The position numbers were made by a program, and so were the translations under genes. The notes below the pieces were generated by a model. That model searched no databases. It was not told where the DNA came from and worked only from the letters and a program-made list of their open reading frames with translations. Below are positions 49,198-58,570 of a DNA stretch of 64,000 nucleotides, one piece after another. Within the stretch, counting starts at the first letter, position 1. Each line of letters opens with the position of its first letter. Source of the DNA: SIG440 sp045592585 (GTDB lineage Bacteria > Bacillota > Clostridia > Monoglobales > Monoglobaceae); the NCBI GenBank assembly GCA_045592585.1, contig JAZNVB010000026.1, forward strand, positions 9,187-73,186. The letters are read 5' to 3'.

Positions 49198-49578
49198 ATG
49201 ATAAATCTGGATTACAAAGACGGCAGAACATTGCACGAACAGATTGAAGCAGAGCTTAAACAACTGATAATTAACGGAATACTGGAAACCGACGAGCAGC
49301 TCCCATCAGTGCGGGAACTTTCAATCAGTCTGACGGTTAACCCCAACACGGTGCAAAGGGCATACAAGCAGCTTGAGCAGGAAGGTTTTATATACAGCAT
49401 CAAGGGCAAGGGAAACTTTGTTGCACCGGTATCAGCAACCAACAGTCAAAAACGGTGTGACGAATTATATGAACAGTTGCGGCTTGCGGCAAAGGAGCTG
49501 GCCTATCTTGGCGAGAATAAGGAAAGGCTGCAAAACATTATTAACAATATATATTCAGAAAAGGAGGAGTCCTTATGA
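49198..49578 (+). CDS. GntR family regulator, YtrA type
   Basis: A 126-residue GntR regulator with a winged helix (LHEQIEAELKQLIINGILETDEQLPSVRELSISLTVNPNTVQRAYKQLEQ region) and a short C-terminal dimer helix, as in YtrA. SD GAGGAGGTGAGTGA. YtrA regulators repress adjacent ABC exporter genes and respond to cell-wall antibiotics; the operon layout here is the same. Overlaps the ATPase gene by 4 bases. Confidence 0.9.
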   Translation: MINLDYKDGRTLHEQIEAELKQLIINGILETDEQLPSVRELSISLTVNPNTVQRAYKQLEQEGFIYSIKGKGNFVAPVSATNSQKRCDELYEQLRLAAKELAYLGENKERLQNIINNIYSEKEESL

Positions 49579-50474
49579 TAAAAGTAAAAGGTGTAACAAA
49601 ATACTTTGATGACTTCAAGGTGCTTGACGAGATTTGTATGGAAGTCAGAAAGGGTACAATATATGGTCTAATTGGTCCGAATGGGGCAGGCAAAACCACA
49701 TTGATTAACCACATAAACGGTGTACTTACCCCAAAAAAAGGTGAGATAACAATTAACGGAGAAAATGTTTATGAAAACGAAGGGATAAAGCAGACAGTCC
49801 TTAATATCTCGGATGACTGGTTCTATTACAGCACATTCAGTATTAAGGAGATGGCAAAGTTTTATCGTGATATATATCCGGCCTTTAATATGGAAAGATA
49901 CAGGGCGATAAGTGAGATTTTCAAAATTGATGAAAAGCGACAGATACGAAAACTGTCAAAGGGTATGAAAAAACAGGTTGCATTCTGGCTAAGCCTTTCT
50001 GCAATGCCTGATGTTCTTATTCTTGATGAGCCTCTTGACGGCCTTGACCCTGTAATGCGAAAGCAGGTGCTTAACCTTGTGATTGCTGATGTTGCCGACC
50101 GCGAAATGACAGTGCTGGTATCGTCACACAATCTGCGCGAGCTTGAGGATATATGCGATTGGGTTGGTATTATACATAAGGGCAAAATGATTCTTGAAAA
50201 GTCCCTTGACGACATTAAGGGTGATGTTCATAAGTATCAGCTTGTGTTGCGTGACGAGGCAGCAGAGCAGCTTGACACAATGGAAAATATTCTGCACAAA
50301 TCAAAGGTTGGCTCGGTTTATAGCGTGATAGTGCGCGGAGAGTTTAAAGAAACCGACAGACAGATGCAAAGTCTTATGCCAAGCCTTTGCGAGCATATCA
50401 GCCTGACACTGGAGGAAGTTTTCATTTATGAGTTGGGAGGTTTGGGTTATGACTTCAAAAATATCATTATTTAA
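49575..50474 (+). CDS. ABC transporter ATP-binding protein (YtrB-like)
   Basis: A 299-residue ABC ATPase: Walker A GPNGAGKTTLINHI, signature LSKGMKKQVAFWLSL, Walker B VLILDEPLDGLDP, and the H-loop VSSHNLRELED. Works with the membrane protein encoded next. Overlap with upstream and downstream genes indicates coupled translation. Confidence 0.94.
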   Translation: MIKVKGVTKYFDDFKVLDEICMEVRKGTIYGLIGPNGAGKTTLINHINGVLTPKKGEITINGENVYENEGIKQTVLNISDDWFYYSTFSIKEMAKFYRDIYPAFNMERYRAISEIFKIDEKRQIRKLSKGMKKQVAFWLSLSAMPDVLILDEPLDGLDPVMRKQVLNLVIADVADREMTVLVSSHNLRELEDICDWVGIIHKGKMILEKSLDDIKGDVHKYQLVLRDEAAEQLDTMENILHKSKVGSVYSVIVRGEFKETDRQMQSLMPSLCEHISLTLEEVFIYELGGLGYDFKNIII

Positions 50475-52506
50475 TAAAGGAATTTTTAAATCAACAGTAA
50501 GAAGATACATATGGGGTTCGGTGCTTTATGCTATTGCTCTTTTTATGGTGACATCATTAGTGGTGCTTTTGGGAGTAGATACGGATGACATCTGGTATCG
50601 GATGTCTGAAAGGGGCACGGCGCTTATTCTTGACAATCACTATCTGTTTTTACCCGTGATAATCGGTTGTTTTGTGCCCACCGTTGTAGCACTTTTGGTA
50701 TACAGATTTATTCACTCAAAAAAGACTTCGGTATTTGTGCACAGCCTTCCTGTTTCCAGAACGGCAAATTACATATCATCAGTTCTGGCGGCACTGGTGC
50801 TGATGTCGGTTCCCATTGTTCTAAACGGAATAATACTTATGATTTTAAGTCTTTCGGGATATGGTGAGTTTTTTGATATTACATCATGCCTGATATGGAC
50901 GGGTGTAAATCTGCTGACGGTATTTTTGATGTTTTCTATTTCCACGTTTGCGGCCAATCTTACAGGCAACAGTTTTGCGGCAGTTGGATTAAATGGATTG
51001 ATTCATTGCTTTGTGATTATATTTGCGGCGGCATTTTCGGCTTTGGCATCATGCTTTATTTATGGGTACTGTGATGCAAACGAATTTTTAAATAAGTCAA
51101 TGGAGTGGAACTTTGTTGCATATCTTATGAAGATTGCCAATGACCTGAGTTTCAGAAACACCCCTGAATTTGATTGGATAAAGATGGTTATTATGCTTGC
51201 TTTAGCGGCGGTATTTTATGTGTTTGGATGGTTGCTCTATAAAAAGCGTCGAATGGAAACTGCCGAGGATGTAGCGGCATTTGAATGTCTTAATCCTATT
51301 TACAAATATCTGGTAACATTTATTGTGGCCCTTTGTTCCTTTGGACTGCTCAGCCAGATAATAGGCGAAAGACCTATGGTGCCCATTATTGTTACATTGA
51401 TAGTCAGCTTGATTGCATACTTTGCGGCTGAAATGATACTGCGTAAAACCTTTAAGGTGTGGAACAAATACAAGGGCTATCTGGTGTTTGTGGCGGCATT
51501 TGCTGCAATGATTTGCGTCTTTGCCTTTACCAGCTTTTTTGGATACGAAACACGTGTTCCTGATGTTGAGGATATAGAGAATGTTGCAATTTATGAATAC
51601 TATTATCAGCCGGATGTACCTTGGATTGAAGATAGCGAAATAATTAGCTATACAACATCTGTGCACGAAGAGCTTGTAAAAAAGGAAAATATTTATACAG
51701 TTAAAGAACGCAGAGAAAACTATAATTATAATACTGCTATGCACGTAAGATACAAGCTGAAAAACGGCAAAACCTTAGTCCGGCGTTATCCTGTGAATCA
51801 GACAAAGGCGTATGAGATTCTTGAAAACCTGTATAAGTCAGATGAGTACAAACGCAAGGTTGTTGAGTTATTTGACAAAAATATAGGCAAGATTTATAAC
51901 ATTGGCTTTAATCACGGCAACGCAGTTTTCGGCGATAGCGAAAAGATAAAAGAATTTTATTCCTGTCTTGAAGAGGATATTATGAGCCTTGACTACAGCC
52001 AGATGTATGCTGCCGATGCGTGGAGTATGAATGTATCGGTTGAGTATGTTCCTGCAGAGGATATGAACAGATATGATTCAGAACGATATCTTAACAGTAT
52101 CTTTTTGAGCATCAATGCAAATTACACAAAATCAATACAGTGGATAAGGGATAATGGCTTTGAAAAACAATTGTTTAACAGGGCGAACCGTGACCTGTGC
52201 GTGCTGACAAAGAAGGACTGGGAAGAATATACAACCGCTGAAGAGTTTACAACGGTATCCTATGGAAAGGGCGGTATGGTACAGTCATACAGAATAAAAA
52301 GCTTTAACGAGATTACCGGAGTTGAACGAATAACCGAGGTAGAAACAAAAAAGAGGATTGCTGACTTTGTGACAAATAAGGGTGTTCGGTATGTTCCCGA
52401 TAAAGAATTTTCATATTATGTGTGCGTTATAAACGAGGCAGAACATCTGGAGGTAGAGGCTGCATTTTATGAAGACGGCTCGGAAATTATTGAATTAATA
52501 AAATAG
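50449..52506 (+). CDS. ABC exporter membrane subunit (YtrC/YtrD-like, possibly DUF6449)
   Basis: A 685-residue membrane protein. The first 370 residues have around ten hydrophobic segments arranged like ABC-2 permeases (SKKTSVFVHSLPVSRTANYISSVLAALVLMSVPIV region); the last 300 residues form a polar domain with many aromatic residues, presumably outside the cell. ATG 50449 has GGAGG 8 bases upstream, inside the ATPase gene. Large C-terminal domain distinguishes it from simple ABC-2 permeases; might sense or bind an antimicrobial. Confidence 0.82.
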   Translation: MTSKISLFNKGIFKSTVRRYIWGSVLYAIALFMVTSLVVLLGVDTDDIWYRMSERGTALILDNHYLFLPVIIGCFVPTVVALLVYRFIHSKKTSVFVHSLPVSRTANYISSVLAALVLMSVPIVLNGIILMILSLSGYGEFFDITSCLIWTGVNLLTVFLMFSISTFAANLTGNSFAAVGLNGLIHCFVIIFAAAFSALASCFIYGYCDANEFLNKSMEWNFVAYLMKIANDLSFRNTPEFDWIKMVIMLALAAVFYVFGWLLYKKRRMETAEDVAAFECLNPIYKYLVTFIVALCSFGLLSQIIGERPMVPIIVTLIVSLIAYFAAEMILRKTFKVWNKYKGYLVFVAAFAAMICVFAFTSFFGYETRVPDVEDIENVAIYEYYYQPDVPWIEDSEIISYTTSVHEELVKKENIYTVKERRENYNYNTAMHVRYKLKNGKTLVRRYPVNQTKAYEILENLYKSDEYKRKVVELFDKNIGKIYNIGFNHGNAVFGDSEKIKEFYSCLEEDIMSLDYSQMYAADAWSMNVSVEYVPAEDMNRYDSERYLNSIFLSINANYTKSIQWIRDNGFEKQLFNRANRDLCVLTKKDWEEYTTAEEFTTVSYGKGGMVQSYRIKSFNEITGVERITEVETKKRIADFVTNKGVRYVPDKEFSYYVCVINEAEHLEVEAAFYEDGSEIIELIK

Positions 52507-52509
52507 TTT

Positions 52510-52549
52510 ATATGAAGACATCAATTTGATTGGTGTCTTCATATTTTTG
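52510..52549 (+). terminator. Intrinsic terminator after ABC operon
   Basis: ATATGAAGACATCAA pairs with TTGGTGTCTTCATAT (one wobble), followed by T-rich sequence. Confidence 0.9.
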
Positions 52550-52578
52550 TTGTTTTGGAGTAAAATAAAGTTGAATTA

Positions 52579-52607
52579 TTTACATTTTTTTTCTTTTATG
52601 ATAATAT
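52579..52607 (+). promoter_or_regulatory. Promoter of amidohydrolase gene
   Basis: TTTACA (52579-52584), 17-base spacer, TAATAT (52602-52607). Confidence 0.6.
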
Positions 52608-52627
52608 TGAAAAATGGAGGAGATTTT

Positions 52628-53425
52628 ATGCTTATAGATATTCACACACACGTATTCCCTGAAAAAATTGCCCAAAGGGCGATTGAAACTTTGAGTCATA
52701 CATCAGGTGGACTTATACCGCAGCATAAGGGGACTCTTGCAAGCCTTAAAGAAGAAATGGCAAAAGACGGAGTAGACATTTCGGTGGTTTTGGGGATTGC
52801 CACAAACCCTCATCAGCAGACAAATGTTAATAACTTTGCGGCCGAGATAAACAAGGACGAAAAAATTGTTGCCTTCGGGTCGGTGCATCCCGATGCCCCC
52901 GATGCGCTGGATGAGCTTGAACGTATTAAGGCTCTGGGACTTAAAGGTGTTAAACTTCACCCTGAGTATCAGAATTTTTTTGTTGATGACGAGAGGATGA
53001 AGCCTATATACGAAAAAATCTCACGACTTGGACTTGTAACACTTTTCCATGCAGGGCATGATTACGGCTACGGCGAGCCATTTCACTGTATGCCGCAAAA
53101 TTTAGAACGTGCGCTAAAATGGTTTTCGGCACCTGTTATTGCGGCTCATTGGGGCGGCGCAGGTTGCAAGGATTTAGTAATAAAACACTTAGCAGGCAAG
53201 GATGTGTGGTTTGATTTGTCCTTTGGATATGGTAATATGCCAAAGAGCTTTGCTCAGGAAATTGTGGACAAGCACACCCCCGACAGACTGCTGTTTGGCT
53301 CGGATATGCCCTGGCACAGACCATCATGGGAGGTAAGGCTGATTGAGTCCTTAGACCTTTCGTCACAGGATAAGGAAAAGATATATTACAAAAATGCAGT
53401 CCGGCTTTTGGGTTTGGATATATAA
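52628..53425 (+). CDS. Amidohydrolase family TIM-barrel metal hydrolase
   Basis: A 265-residue amidohydrolase_2-type enzyme: IDIHTHVFPEKIA metal site at the N-terminus, VKLHPEYQNF, TLFHAGHD, APVIAAHWGGAG and the late Asp in LLFGSDMPWHRP. Related to ACMSD-like decarboxylases and hydrolases; substrate unknown. ATG 52628 has GGAGGAGATTTT directly upstream; the frame is open to 52526 but without SD. Precedes the 826-residue protein gene. Confidence 0.86.
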   Translation: MLIDIHTHVFPEKIAQRAIETLSHTSGGLIPQHKGTLASLKEEMAKDGVDISVVLGIATNPHQQTNVNNFAAEINKDEKIVAFGSVHPDAPDALDELERIKALGLKGVKLHPEYQNFFVDDERMKPIYEKISRLGLVTLFHAGHDYGYGEPFHCMPQNLERALKWFSAPVIAAHWGGAGCKDLVIKHLAGKDVWFDLSFGYGNMPKSFAQEIVDKHTPDRLLFGSDMPWHRPSWEVRLIESLDLSSQDKEKIYYKNAVRLLGLDI

Positions 53426-53447
53426 GTTTGATATTATGCAAAAAATG

Positions 53448-53477
53448 TTGACGAAAGTGCAAAGACAAAAATATATT
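53448..53477 (+). promoter_or_regulatory. Possible promoter of 53523 gene
   Basis: TTGACG (53448-53453), 18-base spacer, TATATT (53472-53477). Moderate match. Confidence 0.5.
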
Positions 53478-53522
53478 TATAGGATAAAATGTTAAAAATA
53501 AATTTCAGGCGGAGGAATAGTG

Positions 53523-56000
53523 ATGTTACCAAAAATCCAAAAGGGTCAAAATCTTGATATAAAACATTTTCCGACCAAATTTCAGGCGTTGATTTTTAGA
53601 TTGTGGGAGTGTGTTCCTGCAAAACGGCTTGCCGAGGTTTTGAAAACCGACGAGAATACAGTGGAACAACTTGCCGCTGATATGGGGCTGGGCAAACAGA
53701 AATGGCTTGATGACTGGATGACAAGGGGATATATTTCTATATTAAGACACGCATGGAATATTTTGCCGTACAGCCAGCTGTGTCAGCTTCTTGACTGGAG
53801 CGAAGAACGGCTTGATTATATCCTTAAAGAGGATGATTTTCTTGGTATCAAGCTTGCAGGATGGAATCTTGCAAGAACAGATTGCGGTGAAGTTGTATAC
53901 CGACCTCTTACCGATGAAGAAAAAAAGAGAACGGCAGAGATCAAGAATGTAATTGAAAAAGAAATTCTTAGCATTGATGCATCAAAGGCAGAGCCGCCAT
54001 TTAGCTTTTTTGCCGACCGTTATGCTCCCATAACAACCAAAAAGAGCCGACAGGTGACCGTAGATGACAGTTGGGAGATAAAGTGCAATTGCCGTGGTGC
54101 TGAAGATTTCGTTAAGGACTTTGTTGACGAGGCAAGGCGTGTTTACGGAGTGGAATTTAACGGCGGCAGCGGAAGATATATCGAAATCTGTATGACTGCA
54201 AAAACCGATGATGAGGAATATCACGAGATAGATATAACCGACAGCAAAATTATTATCAATGCGGCAACTCCATTGGGAATAATGCGTGCACTTTATTTTA
54301 TTCTTGACCTTGCCAATGGTAGTGGAGCACTTAGCTTTGATAAAAAGAAATATAAAAGAAAGACCAAAATTAAAACACGTTTTATCTATTCGTTCTGTGG
54401 TTTGTATGGTGACGTTCTTGATAAGGATAGCTCCATTTCGTTCCCCGACGAACTTCTTCGGGGATATGCAAGGCAGGGGATAAATGGTGTGTGGATTCAG
54501 GGTGTATTCTTTAAACTTGCGCCTTATTCCTTTGCTCCTGAAAAGTGTGAAGGCTGGAAGGCTCGCCTTGAAAATCTTGACAAGCTGACCAGGCGTTGTG
54601 CACGTTATGGAATTAAGGTTTATATGTACATAAACGAGCCACGCAATCTTGATATGGCGTTCTTTGAAAAAAATCCCGAACTTAAAGGAACAGAACAGTT
54701 GGGCGGTTATGCTTGCCTGTGCAGTTCTCACCCCGAAACCCATAAGTATCTCAGGGAAACGATACAGACAATATGCAAAAGTGCCCCACTTTTGGGCGGA
54801 TTTTTAAACATTACCCAAAGCGAAAACTTAACTCTTTGTTATTCAAATGGCGTACAGGGCACCGAGGACTTTAAGGAAGAAGGTTTTTGTCCTGTATGTG
54901 GCAAACGCAAAGGGTCTGAGGTTACAGCCGAAGTGCTGAAGGTTATGGCAGATGCCGCATCGGATGTGAACCCTGATATTAAATTTTTTGTTTATGCATG
55001 GGTATGGGGAAGGCATTTTGCAGACCAGCTTGAGGATTTGATAAGCAGATTGCCTAAGAATGTGATAATAACTCAGGTAAGCGAAACCGGAATAGAATTT
55101 AATCGTGGCGGAATTGACAATAAGGTGGACGATTATTCGCTGTCTATTGTTGGGCCGGGTCAGGCGGCAAAGGACCTTTGGTCTGTGGCACGCAAGCATG
55201 GGCTTCAGGTTGCGGCAAAGGTGCAGATAAATAATTCGTGGGAATGTTCAACAGCGCCATTTTTGCCAGTATACGAAAATGTTACCGAGCATATGAAGAA
55301 TCTGATTGATGCAGGAATTGAACATATTATGCTTTCCTGGACTTTGGGTGGATATGTTTCGGACAATATCAAAATTGCATCGGCGTATTTTTTTGAGGAT
55401 ACAGAAAACAGCGACAACCCATACGATGTGGTTCTTGAAAATTCTTATGGTGAATATGCCCACAAGGTAAAGTCAGCAGCAAAACATTTTTGCAAGGGTT
55501 TTTCGGAATACCCCTTTGATTGGAAGCATATATATGACGGGCCTTCAAATTCAGGCGCTGCAAACATTATATACCCTCAGCCAACCGGTATAAATGCAAC
55601 AATGACCTGTTATCCCTATGATGACCTTAAGGCTTGGTGTGCAGGTGTGTATACCCCCGAAATTCTTGAAATGCAGTATGCAAAGCTGTGTGCCGAGTGG
55701 GAAAAAGGACTTGGGGTGCTTGCAGATGTGCCTGATTGCGAGTTTAAGGATATGGCGGTGTATGGATATACACTCTTTAAAGCATCCCTTAATCAGATAA
55801 GATACTATATGCTCCGTGACGGCAAGCCGGATAAAAGTGAGATGGACAAGCTTGTGCAGTCAGACAAGGAGTTGGCACTTATGGCATACAAAATTATGCT
55901 CCGCAACAGCTCGGTTGGTTATGAAGCGGCAAATCATTATTATGTGACAAGAACATCTTTTATGGAGAAGGTTGTCAACTGCGATTATTTATTAAAATAA
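53523..56000 (+). CDS. Glycoside hydrolase-like protein with N-terminal helical domain, unassigned family
   Basis: An 825-residue cytoplasmic protein. Residues 1-110 are helical and resemble a helix-turn-helix (VPAKRLAEVLKTDENTVEQLAADMG). Residues about 175-265 match the beta/alpha accessory domain found before the barrel in GH20 or GH67 enzymes (SGRYIEICMTAKTDDEEYHEIDITDSKIIINAATPLGIMRALYFIL). The middle 300 residues look like a TIM barrel (GINGVWIQGVFF, GIKVYMYINEPRN, GFLNITQSENL, VFVYAWVWG), with a C-terminal helical domain. A CPVCGKRKG pair suggests zinc. No family catalytic motif was confirmed, so activity is unproven. SD GGAGGAATAGTG. Confidence 0.6.
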   Translation: MLPKIQKGQNLDIKHFPTKFQALIFRLWECVPAKRLAEVLKTDENTVEQLAADMGLGKQKWLDDWMTRGYISILRHAWNILPYSQLCQLLDWSEERLDYILKEDDFLGIKLAGWNLARTDCGEVVYRPLTDEEKKRTAEIKNVIEKEILSIDASKAEPPFSFFADRYAPITTKKSRQVTVDDSWEIKCNCRGAEDFVKDFVDEARRVYGVEFNGGSGRYIEICMTAKTDDEEYHEIDITDSKIIINAATPLGIMRALYFILDLANGSGALSFDKKKYKRKTKIKTRFIYSFCGLYGDVLDKDSSISFPDELLRGYARQGINGVWIQGVFFKLAPYSFAPEKCEGWKARLENLDKLTRRCARYGIKVYMYINEPRNLDMAFFEKNPELKGTEQLGGYACLCSSHPETHKYLRETIQTICKSAPLLGGFLNITQSENLTLCYSNGVQGTEDFKEEGFCPVCGKRKGSEVTAEVLKVMADAASDVNPDIKFFVYAWVWGRHFADQLEDLISRLPKNVIITQVSETGIEFNRGGIDNKVDDYSLSIVGPGQAAKDLWSVARKHGLQVAAKVQINNSWECSTAPFLPVYENVTEHMKNLIDAGIEHIMLSWTLGGYVSDNIKIASAYFFEDTENSDNPYDVVLENSYGEYAHKVKSAAKHFCKGFSEYPFDWKHIYDGPSNSGAANIIYPQPTGINATMTCYPYDDLKAWCAGVYTPEILEMQYAKLCAEWEKGLGVLADVPDCEFKDMAVYGYTLFKASLNQIRYYMLRDGKPDKSEMDKLVQSDKELALMAYKIMLRNSSVGYEAANHYYVTRTSFMEKVVNCDYLLK

Positions 56001-56008
56001 AATCAATT

Positions 56009-56037
56009 AAGGTCATAGTTTTGCTATGACCTTTTTG
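56009..56037 (+). terminator. Intrinsic terminator after 53523 gene
   Basis: AAGGTCATAG pairs perfectly with CTATGACCTT around TTTTG and runs into T. Confidence 0.92.
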
Positions 56038-56071
56038 CTTGCAAAAAAATAAACAAATTTTGCAAAAGTAC

Positions 56072-56100
56072 TTGATTATTTTGCTATTATTATGTATAAT
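56072..56100 (+). promoter_or_regulatory. Promoter of the cupin regulator-potABCD operon
   Basis: TTGATT (56072-56077), 17-base spacer, TATAAT (56095-56100). Confidence 0.8.
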
Positions 56101-56102
56101 AG
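56084..56102 (+). promoter_or_regulatory. Palindrome over the -10 box, possible regulator site
   Basis: CTATTA-TTATGTA-TAATAG, a perfect 6-bp inverted repeat that contains the -10 hexamer; natural candidate operator for the XRE-cupin protein encoded next. Confidence 0.5.
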
Positions 56103-56162
56103 CATTTGTTTTATAATGTTAAAACAAAAGTTTTGTAATACTAAATTTCAGGGGTGATTTCT

Positions 56163-56696
56163 GTGGATATAGGAAAAAAGCTGAAACGCCTGCGTATCAA
56201 GCATCAACTGACACTTGAGGAGCTTGCAAACAGAAGTGAGCTTTCAAAGGGGTTTTTGTCGCAGCTTGAGAATAATAACTGTTCTCCGTCAATTTCCACG
56301 TTAGAGGATTTGCTGGAAGTTCTGGGGTCGTCGCTTCAGGATTTCTTTTCGGAAAAATCAGAGGAAGCAATTGTCTTTTCCGAAAAGGATTATTATGTGA
56401 ACGAGCAGGAGGAATATAAGATTGAATATCTTGTGCCCAACGCCCAGAAGAATGCTATGGAACCCCTGAAAATTGAAATCTTTCCCGGCGGAAAATCCCA
56501 GGAAATAACTCCGCACGAGGGCGAGGATTTTGGTTTTGTTCTCAGCGGCTGTGCCGACCTGATTTACGGTGGCGAAAAGCACCATCTGAAAAAAGGTGAC
56601 ACTTTTTATGTTGGATGCAATGAAAATTACTATATTGAAAACAACGGTAAACGGAATTGTGAGCTGATATGGATATCAACTCCGCCATTCTTTTAA
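56163..56696 (+). CDS. XRE-cupin transcriptional regulator (PuuR-like)
   Basis: A 177-residue regulator with an N-terminal helix-turn-helix (LTLEELANRSELSKGFLSQLENNNCSPSISTLEDLLEVLG) and a C-terminal cupin (PHEGEDFGFVLSGCADLIYGGEKHHLKKGDTFYV). This layout is shared by PuuR, which senses putrescine. GTG 56163 has AGGGGTG upstream. First gene of the pot operon, 12 bases before potA, so it probably controls polyamine uptake and its own synthesis. Confidence 0.9.
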   Translation: MDIGKKLKRLRIKHQLTLEELANRSELSKGFLSQLENNNCSPSISTLEDLLEVLGSSLQDFFSEKSEEAIVFSEKDYYVNEQEEYKIEYLVPNAQKNAMEPLKIEIFPGGKSQEITPHEGEDFGFVLSGCADLIYGGEKHHLKKGDTFYVGCNENYYIENNGKRNCELIWISTPPFF

Positions 56697-56708
56697 GGAG
56701 GGAAAATA

Positions 56709-57746
56709 TTGAACACTTTAATTGAACTTAAAAACATCACAAAAACCTTTGATGACCAGCAGATTTTAAAGGGCATCAACCTTAAAATCAACGAGAAGGA
56801 ATTTTTAACCCTTCTTGGTCCTTCAGGTTGCGGTAAGACAACAACATTGAGAATAATTGCGGGCTTTGACGAAGCCGATGACGGAGAAATCCTCTTTGAC
56901 GGCATTGAAATTTCAAAGTTGCCTCCTTATAAGCGCGAGGTAAACACGGTGTTCCAGAAGTATGCTCTGTTTCCGCACCTTAATGTTTTTGATAATATTG
57001 CCTTTGGCCTTAACATAAAAAAGACGGACAAGTCGGTTGTTAAGCAAGAGGTTGAAAAGATGCTTAAGCTGGTTGGACTTTCGGGATATGAAAAACGTGA
57101 TGTAACTTCATTGTCGGGCGGCCAGCAGCAGCGAGTGGCTATTGCCCGGGCACTTATCAACAAACCCAAGGTTCTTTTACTTGACGAGCCTTTGGGTGCT
57201 CTTGATGCCAAGCTTCGCAAGGAAATGCAGTTTGAGCTGAAAAAAATTCAGCAGGAGGTAGGCATCACTTTTATATATGTAACTCACGATCAGGAAGAGG
57301 CGTTGTCCATGTCTGATACTGTGGTTGTTATGAACGACGGCTACATTCAGCAGATTGGAACTCCAACAGATGTATACAACGAGCCTGAAAACCGCTTTGT
57401 TGCACAGTTTATAGGCGAGTCAAATATTATCGAGGGTATTATGATTCGCGACTGTCTTGTTGCCTTTGACGATTTTGAATTTGAGTGTGTTGACAAGGGT
57501 TTTAAGGACAACGAGGAAATTGAAGTTGTTCTCCGCCCCGAGGATATTGATATTGTAGAGCCTGATGCGGCAAAGCTCAGGGGAACGGTTGCAAGCATTG
57601 TGTTTAAGGGTGTTCATTATGAAATAATGGTGCAGTCAAAGTATCGTCAGTATATGATACATACAACCGATTATCATCCCGTTGGTAAGGATGTGGGTCT
57701 GACCTTCGGGCCCGAGGATATTCACGTTATGTGGAAGATGAACTGA
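56709..57746 (+). CDS. potA: Spermidine/putrescine ABC transporter ATPase
   Basis: A 345-residue importer ATPase: Walker A GPSGCGKTTTLRII, signature LSGGQQQRVAIARAL, Walker B VLLLDEPLGALD, and a C-terminal TOBE-like domain. TTG start with GGAGGGAAAATA upstream. Belongs to the PotA/CysA type rather than exporters. With PotB and the fused PotC-PotD it forms a full polyamine importer. Confidence 0.95.
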   Translation: MNTLIELKNITKTFDDQQILKGINLKINEKEFLTLLGPSGCGKTTTLRIIAGFDEADDGEILFDGIEISKLPPYKREVNTVFQKYALFPHLNVFDNIAFGLNIKKTDKSVVKQEVEKMLKLVGLSGYEKRDVTSLSGGQQQRVAIARALINKPKVLLLDEPLGALDAKLRKEMQFELKKIQQEVGITFIYVTHDQEEALSMSDTVVVMNDGYIQQIGTPTDVYNEPENRFVAQFIGESNIIEGIMIRDCLVAFDDFEFECVDKGFKDNEEIEVVLRPEDIDIVEPDAAKLRGTVASIVFKGVHYEIMVQSKYRQYMIHTTDYHPVGKDVGLTFGPEDIHVMWKMN

Positions 57747-57763
57747 TTTGAAAGGATAAGGCT

Positions 57764-58537
57764 ATGAAATACTTTAAAAATCTGGTAAGACCGTATATGG
57801 TGTGGTCGGTTATAGTTATTCTTGTTCCGATTTTTATGATATTTTTATATGCTGTGACAAACAGCGGTAACTCTCTTATAAATATACAGTTTACCCTTGA
57901 CAATTTTGGAAAGTTTGTGGAGCCTGTGTATCTTGAAGTATTTATAAGCTCCATAGAAATGGGTCTTATTACTGTGGCAATATGTCTGGTGCTTGGCTAT
58001 ACCATGGCTTACATAATTTCAAGGTGCAAAGAACGGACCCAAAGCATTTTGATACTTCTGGTAACAATCCCTATGTGGATAAATATGATCATCAGAATTT
58101 ATGCGTGGAAGAGCATTTTAGAGCCTTTAGGGCTTATGTATACCGATTTTGCCGTTATGGTTGGGCAGATTTGCGAATTTTTACCTTTTATGATTATTCC
58201 CATTCACACATCCCTCAGCAAAATGGACAAGTCGTTTGTTGAGGCGGCGTATGACCTGGGGGCAAACCCTGTACAGACCTTTTTTAAGGTAACATTCAAA
58301 CTGTCAATACCCGGCGTTTTAAACGGTGTTATTATGGTATTCCTTTTGTCCATTTCAACCTTTATGATTCCCAAGATACTGGGCGGAGGTCAATATATGC
58401 TTATCGGTAACCTGATTGAAAAACAGTTTATCGAGGTGGGCGACTGGAACTTCGGCAGCGCTGTATCCCTTTTGCTTGCTGTAATAATTCTTTTCTCAAT
58501 CAGATGGATGAAGAAGATTGAAAAAGACGAAAACTGA
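57764..58537 (+). CDS. potB: Spermidine/putrescine ABC transporter permease PotB
   Basis: A 257-residue permease with six membrane segments and the EAA loop FVEAAYDLGANPVQTFFKVTFKLSIPGVLNG that contacts PotA. Starts 17 bases after potA with SD AAAGGATAAGGCT. Pairs with the PotC half of the next gene. Confidence 0.93.
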   Translation: MKYFKNLVRPYMVWSVIVILVPIFMIFLYAVTNSGNSLINIQFTLDNFGKFVEPVYLEVFISSIEMGLITVAICLVLGYTMAYIISRCKERTQSILILLVTIPMWINMIIRIYAWKSILEPLGLMYTDFAVMVGQICEFLPFMIIPIHTSLSKMDKSFVEAAYDLGANPVQTFFKVTFKLSIPGVLNGVIMVFLLSISTFMIPKILGGGQYMLIGNLIEKQFIEVGDWNFGSAVSLLLAVIILFSIRWMKKIEKDEN

Positions 58538-58570
58538 TATTGAATGATTTTATAAAAAGGAGGTTGTGCG

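Noticed and set aside
53982..54743. 253-residue antisense ORF inside the 53523 gene
   Set aside because: Shadow composition and no SD; the plus-strand frame has coherent domains.
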